A DNA stretch of 30,368 nucleotides, taken from NCBI GenBank assembly GCA_027307295.1, contig DAHUXF010000001.1, positions 1-30,368 on the forward strand, in the 5' to 3' direction. The notes beneath the pieces are model-generated. The model did not search any database. It was given only the letters and a program-made list of their open reading frames with translations, and was not told the origin of the DNA. This DNA is from Acidobacteriaceae bacterium (GTDB lineage: Bacteria; Acidobacteriota; Terriglobia; Terriglobales; Acidobacteriaceae). How positions within the stretch are numbered: the stretch's first letter is position 1; every line of letters begins with the position of its first letter. Of this stretch, positions 22,999-30,368 are shown one piece after another. The position numbers and the translations under genes were made by a program.

Positions 22999-23067
22999 AT
23001 TAGCTTTCTTGCACACAAAAGCAAATTGCGCTTCCTGGCCAGCAAAGCAAGCAATACAGGCTTGAGC

Positions 23068-23415
23068 TTAAATCCGTTTCGCTGTCTGCGCACGGTCGGG
23101 AGGCAGAATCTCCGGTTCAGCCGAGCGTGCTTCTGTTTGCGTGACAAACAATACAGCGGCAGTCCAGGTAGGGAAGAGATCGAGTGCGGGAACGAGTTCC
23201 GCAACGAATGTGGGCAGGAAAGCCCAGTGCCAGCCCAGGATTTTAATCAGGAGGGCCGCAGTAATGAGATCCAGTGCGGAATCCGCGGGTGAAATGCCGC
23301 CGGCGGCAAACACCGGCAATCCGGCGATCTGGATGGCGTCAGCAAGAATGGCGACGATCCAGGCTTTGCGGTGCGCAGGCGATCTCACGGTCTTGAGAAA
23401 ATCAAATTTCAGCAT
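23068..23415 (-). CDS. Small conserved membrane protein
   Basis: 115 residues. Helices at about 17-38 (KAWIVAILADAIQIAGLPVFAAG), 48-62 (LDLITAALLIKILG) and 63-92 (WHWAFLPTFVAELVPALDLFPTWTAAVLFVT). The pattern LDLITAxLLxxxLGWHWAFLPTFxAELVPxxDLxPTWT recurs in small membrane proteins of several phyla that I recognise but cannot name functionally. The C-terminal 20 residues are polar. ATG 23415 has no clear SD. It converges with the DUF2277 gene; no conserved operon partner is visible. Confidence 0.65.
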   Translation of the reverse strand: MLKFDFLKTVRSPAHRKAWIVAILADAIQIAGLPVFAAGGISPADSALDLITAALLIKILGWHWAFLPTFVAELVPALDLFPTWTAAVLFVTQTEARSAEPEILPPDRAQTAKRI

Positions 23416-23520
23416 GGCCCAATCTTGAATATGGCTAATTCTGGCTAAGATACATCAGTTAGATGCGCGGCGGGAATAGAAAATTTCACTATTCGTTGCA
23501 GATTTACGGGAGACGGGCGG

Positions 23521-23752
23521 AGATCAGGAAAGAGATTGGCTGCGAGTCAACGCGAAATGCCGCGAACTGCAAAATAATCAGTGGTGGAAGTTTTTCAAAA
23601 GCCTTTTACCATTGCTTGTCACTGATGGACACTGATTTCAAGATATGCGCCGAATCGCCAGTTTCAGTGAAACCCATGGGTTCCCACGATTAAGTGTTAC
23701 ACAAGCTGAACTTGTTTCTCCGTGCCCTCTGTTGCCTCAGTAGCGGAAGTTT
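23521..23752 (+). repeat. Degenerate composite intergenic repeat, copy 2
   Basis: Module A (23521-23557) reads agatcaggaaagagattgg then ctgcgagtcaacgcgaaa. Module B (23718-23752) reads ctccgtgccctctg ... agcggaagttt. A second partial ggtggaagttttt-like piece lies near 23582-23597. The whole gene-free gap 23416-23773 is taken up by this diverged element; no gene is supported in it. Confidence 0.6.
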
Positions 23753-23773
23753 GTTTTTTGCTTTCGCTATGAA

Positions 23774-24514
23774 TTATTTGTTCTTGCGTTCATCGCTGGC
23801 GACCACACCGTCTTTGATGTGGACCACGCGGTAGGCATGTTCGGCAATATCAGCTTCATGCGTGACCAGAACAATGGTATTGCCTTTGTTGTGCAGATCT
23901 TCCATCAGTTTCATAATTTCATTGCCGGTCTGGGAGTCAAGGTTGCCGGTGGGCTCATCCGCAAGAATGATGGAAGGATTGTTCACCAGGGCGCGGGCAA
24001 TGGCAACGCGCTGGCGCTGTCCGCCGGAGAGTTCATTAGGTTTGTGGTTCATGCGCTCACCCAGGTCCACGGCTTGCAACGCAGCTTTGGCGCGGGCAAT
24101 GCGTTCGTCAGAGGGAGTGCCGCTATAGATCAACGGCAGTTCCACGTTATGGAGCGCTGTAGCGCGGGCAAGAAGATTGAACGTCTGAAAAACGAACCCG
24201 ATTTCCTTGTTGCGGATGCGGGCCAGTTCATCGTCATCCAGTTCACTGACCAGATTGCTGTTCAGCCAGTAACGGCCTTTGCTGGGAGTGTCCAGGCAGC
24301 CGATGAGGTTCATGAGCGTGGACTTTCCCGAGCCTGAGGGCCCCATAATGGCCACATATTCGCCGCGATCAATGCGCAGGTTCACACCCCGCAGCGCGTG
24401 TACCTGTTCGGTTCCCATCTGGTAGGTCTTCCAGAGCTCTTCCGTGCAGATGATGCAATTCTGCGGAGGCGCAGCGATGATGCGGTCAGAAATATCGGCC
24501 ACTGGAGTTGCCAT
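23774..24514 (-). CDS. ABC transporter ATPase of the MacB/LolD type
   Basis: 246 residues from ATG 24514, which has AGGAG at 7 bases; the frame is open to a TTG at 24538. Motifs: Walker A GPSGSGKST (58-66), Q-loop FVFQTFNLL, signature LSGGQRQRVAIARAL (162-176), Walker B IILADEPTGNLDS (182-194) and the switch His in VTHEAD. ELWKTYQMGTEQVHALRGVNLRI near the start is typical of the MacB/LolD subgroup, which uses FtsX-like permeases for export or lipoprotein release. It follows a membrane fusion protein gene by 87 bases in the same direction, but no permease gene is adjacent. Confidence 0.93.
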   Translation of the reverse strand: MATPVADISDRIIAAPPQNCIICTEELWKTYQMGTEQVHALRGVNLRIDRGEYVAIMGPSGSGKSTLMNLIGCLDTPSKGRYWLNSNLVSELDDDELARIRNKEIGFVFQTFNLLARATALHNVELPLIYSGTPSDERIARAKAALQAVDLGERMNHKPNELSGGQRQRVAIARALVNNPSIILADEPTGNLDSQTGNEIMKLMEDLHNKGNTIVLVTHEADIAEHAYRVVHIKDGVVASDERKNK

Positions 24515-24601
24515 TCTTTTCTCCTGGTCACTTGCCAAGCACGAACCTGTTTGCTTTCTATCTTTGAGCTTCTATCTTAGACGGACGAAAGACGTTGAAG
24601 T

Positions 24602-25978
24602 TTAAGATTCTGTTTTATTTACTAAAGAATTATCTACCTTCACGCCTGTGCCGTTGCGGATCGTTTTCAATACCTTGTAACTGCCGGTAATGATCTCGTC
24701 GCCCGGCTGCAGGCCGCTCTTGATCTGGATTTCAGTGGTTCCGGTAAGGCCTGTTTCCACCGGATGGAACTCCGCTTTTTTGTTTTTGATAACAAAGACG
24801 CCCTGCACGTCAGTATTTTCCTTCTTGGCCGCGGCGGCTACAGGCGCGGACTTATCCACGGGTTTGCCTTTCGCGGCCTGGGCCTCAAGGTCTTTCTTGT
24901 CACGCATGGTGAGCGCCTGGATGGGTATCGCCACCGCATCATGCTCCACGCCGGTAGTGATCTTGGCTGTAGCGGAAAGTCCCGGACGCAGGTTGGCGGG
25001 AGGATCAATCAAGGTAATGACCACTTTGAAATCTTTTGCTTCCTGGCTGCCGCTGGTGCTCTGCGAGGTAGAAACGCCGGTAGAGCGGATAATCGCGTTA
25101 TCGCCAATCTCACTCACTTTGCCTTTGAAGGTCTGGTTGGGAATGGCATCAATGGTGACCTCCGCCGGCTGGTCAATCTTGACGTTGACAATGTCCGTTT
25201 CATCCACCTGCACTTCCGCGGTGATTACGGACATATTGGCGACCGTCATCAGCGTGCTGCCGGGTGAATTCTGGATTCCCATCACCACCGTTTCGCCTTC
25301 ATGCACAGGCAGGTTGGTGACGGTGCCGTCAAAAGGCGCGCTATAAGTGGTCTTGCTCAGAATGTCATTCACGCGAGTGAGCTGGGCGCGCGCCTGCCCT
25401 ACGCGGCTCTGGGCAGAATCCACCTGCGCTTTGCTCTGCGCGACGCGGGCGATGTCCTGGGCATGAACGGCATCCGCCACTTCATAGGCAGCCTTTTTGG
25501 TATCAAAGTCGGCTTTGGAAATGAGCTGGTCCTTGAACAGGCCTTGCGCACGCTCATATTCCAGCCGGGTGCGGGCCAAATCAGCCGTGCTGCTTTTAAG
25601 CTGGGCCAGCGCGGTGTTGTAGGCAGCTTCCGCAGCCAATGCGTCCGTCTGTGCGCTGGCAACTGCGGAGCGGTTCATTTCCACGTCTGCTGCTGACTGA
25701 ACATTTTCCAGCTGCGCCAGCACCTGGCCTTTTTTCACCTGTTCGCCTTCTTTCACAAATAGGTGAACGATCCGGCCCATGGCATTTGCGCCCACATTCA
25801 CAATTGTTTTCGGCTTGATCTGGCCGGATGCGGTGACTTGGGAAGAAATATCCTGCTTTACCACCTTCCCGCTCTGAACGGTTATTACGTTCTTCTGGCT
25901 TTGGTTGACGGTGAACCCGACAATCGCGCCCAGGAGCACAATAATTCCCAGGATGAGGGCAATCTTTTTTGCATTCAT
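24602..25978 (-). CDS. Periplasmic membrane fusion (adaptor) protein, MacA/HlyD type
   Basis: 458 residues. N-terminal anchor helix (6-24, KIALILGIIVLLGAIVGFTV). A first lipoyl half (about 55-92: SGQIKPKTIVNVGANAMGRIVHLFVKEGEQVKKGQVLAQLE) is followed by a long helical hairpin (about 95-210, Ala/Gln-rich) and the second lipoyl half (YSAPFDGTVTNLPVHEGETVVMG). Then come the beta-barrel (VQVDETDIVNVKIDQPAEVTIDAIPNQTFKGKVSEIG...NLRPGLSATAKI) and a membrane-proximal domain (VFVIKNKKAEFHPVETGLTGTTEIQIKSGLQPGDEIITG). It bridges an inner-membrane ABC transporter to an outer-membrane channel. An ABC ATPase follows. A Lys/Ala-rich insertion (KGKPVDKSAPVAAAAKKEN) interrupts the last domain. Confidence 0.92.
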   Translation of the reverse strand: MNAKKIALILGIIVLLGAIVGFTVNQSQKNVITVQSGKVVKQDISSQVTASGQIKPKTIVNVGANAMGRIVHLFVKEGEQVKKGQVLAQLENVQSAADVEMNRSAVASAQTDALAAEAAYNTALAQLKSSTADLARTRLEYERAQGLFKDQLISKADFDTKKAAYEVADAVHAQDIARVAQSKAQVDSAQSRVGQARAQLTRVNDILSKTTYSAPFDGTVTNLPVHEGETVVMGIQNSPGSTLMTVANMSVITAEVQVDETDIVNVKIDQPAEVTIDAIPNQTFKGKVSEIGDNAIIRSTGVSTSQSTSGSQEAKDFKVVITLIDPPANLRPGLSATAKITTGVEHDAVAIPIQALTMRDKKDLEAQAAKGKPVDKSAPVAAAAKKENTDVQGVFVIKNKKAEFHPVETGLTGTTEIQIKSGLQPGDEIITGSYKVLKTIRNGTGVKVDNSLVNKTES

Positions 25979-26205
25979 GAATCAGCTAACCTTCCGCAGC
26001 ATTACAGGTGGTTGTACACACTCTATATACGCCTCTGGTTGGGGGAAAGTTCCAGAATGGCAAGGTATACAACATGTGCTGTTTTTAGGATGACGGATCA
26101 ACGTAACCAAATATTAATCAATTATATCGGCAAGCGGTTTCAGGGTGCTACTGTATTTGCAGCCTTCCAGTGCAGGAGCAGAGACCATGGAAAGTGGTGC
26201 AAAAT

Positions 26206-26231
26206 AAGCTTTTAACCCAGAATAAAAGCTT
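26206..26231. repeat. Perfect 9-bp inverted repeat upstream of the GWxTD gene
   Basis: AAGCTTTTA (26206-26214) and TAAAAGCTT (26223-26231) are separated by 8 bases and lie about 20 bases upstream of a possible -35. The layout suits a dimeric regulator site; as RNA it would be a weak AT-rich hairpin. No other copy was noticed in the window. Confidence 0.5.
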
Positions 26232-26250
26232 CAGGCCTGCCCTAATCTCC

Positions 26251-26307
26251 TTGCTTCTGTGGCCATGAACGGCATAAAATTCAGATACCTGTACTCCTGA
26301 AGGAGGT
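26251..26307 (+). promoter_or_regulatory. Possible promoter and strong ribosome site of the GWxTD gene
   Basis: TTGCTT (26251-26256) and TAAAAT (26275-26280) are 18 bases apart. The leader holds a full Shine-Dalgarno GAAGGAGGT (26299-26307). It can partly pair with GTACTCC just upstream (about 26291-26297, TGAA loop), which could mask the site. Confidence 0.4.
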
Positions 26308-26313
26308 ACTCTG

Positions 26314-28047
26314 GTGATGTACCGTTATTCCCGTTTTTATTACTCTTTTCTTCTAGTTTTTTTTATGGGCTTAGGGTGTTTTGCAGCTCAGGCTCAGGAT
26401 TCCAATGCTTCGGGACAGGACCAGAAGTCCCCCGCAGCAACACCCTCTGGACAGTCCCAACCGGATACGCAGACTGATCCATTGAAGCGCGCGCGGCGTA
26501 AAGATGATAAAGCAGCGCAAATCGAAAAATTAGGTGGTGTCTACAAGAAGTGGCTGGATGAAGATGTCCGCTGGATCATCACTGACGAAGAGCTTTCTGC
26601 GTTCAAGAAGCTGACGACCAACGCAGAACGGGACGTATTCATCGAAGGATTTTGGCAACGGCGTGATCCTACGCCCGACACGGCGGAAAACGAATATAAG
26701 GAAGAGCACTACCGCCGCATTGCCTACGCCAATGAGCATTATGCCGCGGGCATGCCGGGCTGGAGAACGGACCGGGGAAGAATCTATATCATGTATGGCC
26801 CGCCAACTTCAATTGATTCCCACCCCATGGGCGGCCCCTATCAGCGTTCGGCGGAAGAAGGCGGAGGCCAGACCTCGACTTTCCCGTTTGAAGTATGGCG
26901 CTACCGTTACCTGGAAGGCATCGGGCAGGAAATTGAAATCGAATTTGTTGACGATTGCGGCTGCGGCGCCTATGAAATGACGCTGGACCGCTCCAAAAAA
27001 GACGCTCTTCTGCACGTGCCCAACGCTGGTCTTACCACCATGGAAGAAATGGGTATGGCCAACAAGGCTGACCGTTTCCGGGGCGGGCTGGAAAGCCTTG
27101 GTTCAGGACCGTTCAACCAGAACAACCAGACGAAACAGTTTGACCGGATGGAGACTTTTGCCAAGCTGAACCGCGCTCCGGACATCAAATTTAAAGACCT
27201 GCAGAACGAACTGGTCACGCACAAAATCCGCACGAACCTGCTGCCGTTTGACGTGCAGGTTGATTTCGTCAAGCTGACCTCAGACACGGTGCTGGTTCCC
27301 ATCACTCTCCAGGTCCCTTTGCGCGGCCTGACTTTCGCCAATAAAGACGGCGTACAACGCGCTGTGGTCAACGTCTATGGCCAGCTGACCAAGCTGTCCG
27401 GACAAATCGTGCAGACGTTTGAAGAGACGCTGCGCAAAGACATTCCCGCGGAGTTGCTGGAAAAAGAGCTCGACAACGTGTCCTTATATTGGAAGGCGCT
27501 GCCGATGCGGCCGGGCCTCTATCGCCTGGATGTGGTGATGAAAGACGTGAATGGCGACAAGACGGGCATCTTCAGCCGCAGCTATACCGTTCCGGACTAT
27601 GGCGATGAAAAGCTCTCCTCGTCCACGCTGATTCTTGCTGACCAGCTTGAACCAGTACCGGCGCGCGAGATTGGCACGGGTAACTTTGTGATTGGCACCA
27701 ACAAGGTCCGCCCCAAGGTGCAGCCTTCCAGCGGCCAGCCACGCAGCTTTACCCGCAAAGAAAAGGTCAATTTCTGGCTGCAGGTCTATAATCTGGTCCT
27801 CGACCAGAAAACCAACAAACCCTCCGCCACGGTGCAGTACCAGGTAGTAAATACCGCGACGAACAAATCCGTGTTAGACTTCACGGAATCAACGGCCCAA
27901 ATGGGGAATATTGGCGAGCAGGTGACCCTGGGCAAGAGCCTGCCACTGAGCCAACTGGAGCCGGGCACGTACCAGGTAACCATCAAGGTGAATGACCAGA
28001 TTTCCAAGCAGATGATTGCTCCCACGGCCAAGTTTGTTGTCCAGTAA
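26314..28047 (+). CDS. GWxTD-domain exported protein
   Basis: 577 residues from GTG 26314, with AAGGAGGT at 6 bases; ATG 26317 is the next codon. Signal peptide about 1-27 (FLLVFFMGLGCFAAQAQ; the Cys at 22 could be a lipid site but the lipobox is poor). A Gln/Pro/Ser linker is followed by the GWxTD domain (about 75-270): KWLDEDVRWIITDEELSAFKKL, ERDVFIEGFWQRRDPTPDTAENEYKEEHYRRIAYAN, GMPGWRTDRGRIYIMYGPP (146-164) and YLEGIGQEIEIEFVD. The C-terminal half is beta-rich (VPITLQVPLRGL, PMRPGLYRLDVVMKDVNGDKTG). The domain is common in exported acidobacterial proteins; its function is unknown. It is followed after 40 bases by a carboxypeptidase-regulatory/barrel gene, probably the same operon. Confidence 0.88.
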   Translation: MMYRYSRFYYSFLLVFFMGLGCFAAQAQDSNASGQDQKSPAATPSGQSQPDTQTDPLKRARRKDDKAAQIEKLGGVYKKWLDEDVRWIITDEELSAFKKLTTNAERDVFIEGFWQRRDPTPDTAENEYKEEHYRRIAYANEHYAAGMPGWRTDRGRIYIMYGPPTSIDSHPMGGPYQRSAEEGGGQTSTFPFEVWRYRYLEGIGQEIEIEFVDDCGCGAYEMTLDRSKKDALLHVPNAGLTTMEEMGMANKADRFRGGLESLGSGPFNQNNQTKQFDRMETFAKLNRAPDIKFKDLQNELVTHKIRTNLLPFDVQVDFVKLTSDTVLVPITLQVPLRGLTFANKDGVQRAVVNVYGQLTKLSGQIVQTFEETLRKDIPAELLEKELDNVSLYWKALPMRPGLYRLDVVMKDVNGDKTGIFSRSYTVPDYGDEKLSSSTLILADQLEPVPAREIGTGNFVIGTNKVRPKVQPSSGQPRSFTRKEKVNFWLQVYNLVLDQKTNKPSATVQYQVVNTATNKSVLDFTESTAQMGNIGEQVTLGKSLPLSQLEPGTYQVTIKVNDQISKQMIAPTAKFVVQ

Positions 28048-28087
28048 GCCAGGGACAGGGGCTCCACTTTGAAGTAAGGGGGTCGAT

Positions 28088-29809
28088 ATGACCCGTAAAC
28101 TCGGATGTTTCTTGGTGGTCTTGCTTGCGTGGGCTCCGCTCCACGCCGCCAATGTCGGCGCGATTGCAGGATATGTCAAAGATGCTTCGGGTGCGCCTCA
28201 AATGGGCGCTGTGGTTGAGGTCTTTATCTCTGCCGCTAAAATAAGCGCCACGGTTTTCACTGATTCACGCGGTTACTATCAGGCCCTTAATCTTCCTCCG
28301 GGCCTCTATCAGGTGAAGGTAACGGCCTCCTCTTATCTGCCAGCCCTGCGGGACAACATTGACTTGCATTCCGGCGCACGGCTCCTTATCAACCTCACTG
28401 TAAACTCGCTGGCCAATGTGCTGCAGCTGGCTCCGGAGCGGCGCTCAGACCGCGATGATCCCGATGACTGGCATTGGGCTTTGCGTTCCGCCGCCAACCG
28501 TCCCATCCTGCGCGCTCTTGACCCCGGCAGGAGCAAAACCGACAGCAGCTCCCTGGATGCAGCTTCCCGCACCAACCCGGAACGGCGTGACGATCGCGGC
28601 GTAAAAGGTAGTGTGGCCTTTATCGCAGGTTCTGAAGCCGGCGGCTTTGGCAGTGCAGGCGACGTAACCACGGCCTTTGCGCTGGAAAAATCTCTCTTCA
28701 GCTCGGGCATGCTCTCTTTCAACGGCAACATCGGGGCATCCTCCGGAGATCCAACCGGGGTGCTGCGCGCTTCCTACGCACAGGATTTCGGCAACTCGTC
28801 CCGGCCCAGGTTTACCGTGACTTACCGGCATTTTGCGGTACCGGGAGTAGCAGTCCAGAACTCGCCTTATGCCGCCATTGAAATGAGCAGCTCTGACAGC
28901 ATGACCGTAGCCAACTTTATTGACCTGAGCTACGGCGCGGATCTGCAGTCCGTGGAGTTTGCGCATCGTGTCACGGTGCTGCGTCCACATGGCGCTGTTG
29001 GCGTGCACGTCTCACCGGACATGGTAGTTGAATACCGTTATGCCACTGCTGAACCAGATACCCGCGCGGCCAAAGGTTTTGATACTGCTCCGGCAGACCT
29101 GAGCGAGTCCGGTCCGCATATGGGATTGACCAGCGGCCAGCCGGAGGTTGAACGCGCATCGCACCATGAGCTGTCGGTTTCGCGCCGCATGGGCAATACC
29201 AGCTTGCAGGTTGCAGCCTTTATGGACCATGTCCGTAATGCCGTGCTGACCGGAGCGGGCGACCCTTCCAGCTTTTCAGATAATGTTTTGCCGGACGTTT
29301 ATTCCGGCACCTTCTCATATGCGTTTGCTCAGGGCGTAAGCAGCGCCGGCGGGCGCATTGTGGTGGAACAAAAAATATCTGAAGACCTCACAGCCACACT
29401 GGACTATTCCTCCGGCCAGGTGATCTCGGCGGAAGCCCCTACCACCTTGCAGGCCCTGGCGCGGGGACTCTCCACTTCGCGTCAGCATTCCATCGGCGCC
29501 AGGATGTATGGCCACATTCCTATGTCCGGGACGCGCTGGATTGCCTCCTATAAATGGACCAGCGGCAGTGCCCTTTCACCGGTGGATGCTTTCAACTCCT
29601 CACCCGGCCAGATGGACCCCTATCTCAGCCTCTTTATCCGCCAGCCCTTGCCGGGCACTTCCTTCATTCCAGGAAAAATGGATGCGTTGCGCGATCTTCG
29701 CAACCTGATGGCCCAGGGCTACATGCCTCTCATGAGCCAGGATGGACGGACCATGTACATGGTCCAGGCGGCGCGATCCCTGCGTGGCGGACTGGCATTC
29801 ACGTTCTGA
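28088..29809 (+). CDS. Carboxypeptidase-regulatory domain plus beta-barrel outer-membrane protein without an evident plug
   Basis: 573 residues. ATG 28088 follows AAGGGGG at 6 bases. Signal peptide 1-20 (CFLVVLLAWAPLHA). Residues about 22-105 are a carboxypeptidase-regulatory-like domain (GAIAGYVKDASGAPQMGAVVEVFI...DSRGYYQALNLPPGLYQVKVTASSYLP). A polar linker follows (about 110-165, RRSDRDDPDDWHW, SKTDSSSLDAASRTNPERRDDRG), then about 400 residues of alternating beta pattern ending GGLAFTF, a terminal-Phe signature for BAM insertion. The TonB plug motifs seen in the two large receptors here are missing. It is likely an outer-membrane partner of the GWxTD protein immediately upstream. No terminator was recognised after it. 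Confidence 0.82.
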   Translation: MTRKLGCFLVVLLAWAPLHAANVGAIAGYVKDASGAPQMGAVVEVFISAAKISATVFTDSRGYYQALNLPPGLYQVKVTASSYLPALRDNIDLHSGARLLINLTVNSLANVLQLAPERRSDRDDPDDWHWALRSAANRPILRALDPGRSKTDSSSLDAASRTNPERRDDRGVKGSVAFIAGSEAGGFGSAGDVTTAFALEKSLFSSGMLSFNGNIGASSGDPTGVLRASYAQDFGNSSRPRFTVTYRHFAVPGVAVQNSPYAAIEMSSSDSMTVANFIDLSYGADLQSVEFAHRVTVLRPHGAVGVHVSPDMVVEYRYATAEPDTRAAKGFDTAPADLSESGPHMGLTSGQPEVERASHHELSVSRRMGNTSLQVAAFMDHVRNAVLTGAGDPSSFSDNVLPDVYSGTFSYAFAQGVSSAGGRIVVEQKISEDLTATLDYSSGQVISAEAPTTLQALARGLSTSRQHSIGARMYGHIPMSGTRWIASYKWTSGSALSPVDAFNSSPGQMDPYLSLFIRQPLPGTSFIPGKMDALRDLRNLMAQGYMPLMSQDGRTMYMVQAARSLRGGLAFTF

Positions 29810-29846
29810 TCAAAATCTCTTCGCTGTAGATTTGCGCCGATGAATT

Positions 29847-29975
29847 GCAGATCAGGAAAGAATCGGCCCGCGAATCAACGCGAAAAAAAGTGCGAATCTA
29901 TAACGTTCAGCCAGAATTTTGTCTCGTAAAGCACATTCTTCACCGCCTCCGCGTCTCCTTGGTAGAAATTGTTTT
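29847..29975 (+). repeat. Degenerate composite intergenic repeat, copy 3
   Basis: Module A (29847-29886) reads gcagatcaggaaagaatcgg then cccgcgaatcaacgcgaaa. Module B (29946-29975) reads cctccgcgtctccttgg then tagaaattgtttt. Module A is nearly identical in sequence to copy 1. It fills the gap between the barrel gene and the DUF486 gene. Confidence 0.6.
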
Positions 29976-29995
29976 ACGCTTCACACGCAAGGGCC

Positions 29996-30325
29996 CTACC
30001 ACTTTTTGAAAATGAAGAACGCCGCCACCACGATGAAAAAAAATCCCACCGCGTAATTCCATTTGATCTCCTGCTTCAAATACCAGATGGAGAAAAATGA
30101 AAACACAATCAGGGTGATGATCTCCTGGATGGTCTTGAGTTGCGCGGCATTAAAGATGTGGCTTCCGTACCGGTTGGCGGGCACCTGAAAGCAGTATTCA
30201 AAAAAAGCAATGCCCCAGCTCACCAGCGTCACCTTCCACAGCGGCACGTTCTGGTACCTGAGATGTCCGTACCACGCAAAGGTCATAAAGATGTTGGAAC
30301 AAAGCAGCAGAACGATAGTCAGCAT
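29996..30325 (-). CDS. DUF486 / DMT-superfamily small membrane protein
   Basis: 109 residues with four helices: about 2-20 (LTIVLLLCSNIFMTFAWYGHL), 29-46 (LWKVTLVSWGIAFFEYCF), 65-84 (IQEIITLIVFSFFSIWYLK) and 89-107 (WNYAVGFFFIVVAAFFIF). The sequence NIFMTFAWYGHL, SWGIAFFEYCFQVPANRYGS and AQLKTIQEIITLIVF matches the DUF486 (DMT-like) family of short four-helix proteins, which may act as homodimers like small multidrug transporters; function unproven. The start is ATG 30325 with only a weak SD (aaaaagacatc). Its 3' end faces the third intergenic repeat copy. Confidence 0.88.
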   Translation of the reverse strand: MLTIVLLLCSNIFMTFAWYGHLRYQNVPLWKVTLVSWGIAFFEYCFQVPANRYGSHIFNAAQLKTIQEIITLIVFSFFSIWYLKQEIKWNYAVGFFFIVVAAFFIFKKW

Positions 30326-30368
30326 GATGTCTTTTTATCCCATTCCCAGATCAGCGGAAGATTCAAGC

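Noticed and set aside
22682..23065. 127-codon frame overlapping DUF2277
   Set aside because: The DUF2277 frame carries the family motifs; this one is Arg/Ser/Pro-rich noise in another frame.

Overview
The window looks like a chromosomal segment of an acidobacterium, most likely a Terriglobia / Koribacter-like lineage. This is an inference from gene content: two large TonB-type receptors with an N-terminal carboxypeptidase-regulatory domain (one clearly Oar-like), a GWxTD-domain protein followed by a carboxypeptidase-regulatory/barrel protein, a hopanoid-type glycosyltransferase (HpnB), a MEDS-PAS sensor and many exported proteins with moderately high GC. No tRNA, rRNA, CRISPR array, prophage or transposase was recognised.

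Layout. 1-100: tail of a + strand gene with its last codons repeated in tandem. 101-1660 (-): secreted TPR protein. 1856-2933 (+): a folded leader, a 39-residue secreted peptide and a seven-helix membrane protein. 2890-4285 (-): hpnB and a coupled zinc-ribbon gene. 4363-4794 (+): PsiE-like membrane protein. 4944-7028 (-): exported EXORDIUM/HELSE-motif protein with two beta-repeats and a C-terminal jelly-roll-like domain. 7600-10476 (-) and 11049-12692 (+): a divergent TonB receptor and secreted phosphoesterase, each behind three half-sites with an 11-bp period, like a PHO box. 12853-15928 (-): a small hypothetical gene and the rpsP-khpA-rimM-trmD-rplS operon. 16224-16450 (+): a likely small RNA with promoter and terminator. 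16577-17724 (+): leader peptide and MEDS-PAS protein. 17926-18961: a small basic protein gene, a truncated SRPBCC gene and a DoxX gene. 19017-22358 (-): Oar-like receptor. 22729-23415: DUF2277 and a small membrane protein. 23774-25978 (-): ABC ATPase and membrane fusion protein without a permease. 26314-29809 (+): GWxTD protein and barrel protein. 29996-30325 (-): DUF486/DMT protein.

How genes may work together. The best-supported regulatory story is phosphate scavenging: a secreted phosphoesterase would release phosphate or phospho-compounds and the divergent TonB receptor could import a product, both under a PhoB/PhoP-type regulator. The candidate least like known systems is the leader RNA / tiny secreted peptide / seven-helix protein cassette at 1856-2933. 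Its layout resembles a peptide signal with its membrane partner, but function is unproven. Three degenerate copies of a composite intergenic repeat (near 17.8, 23.6 and 29.9 kb) lie downstream of gene ends.
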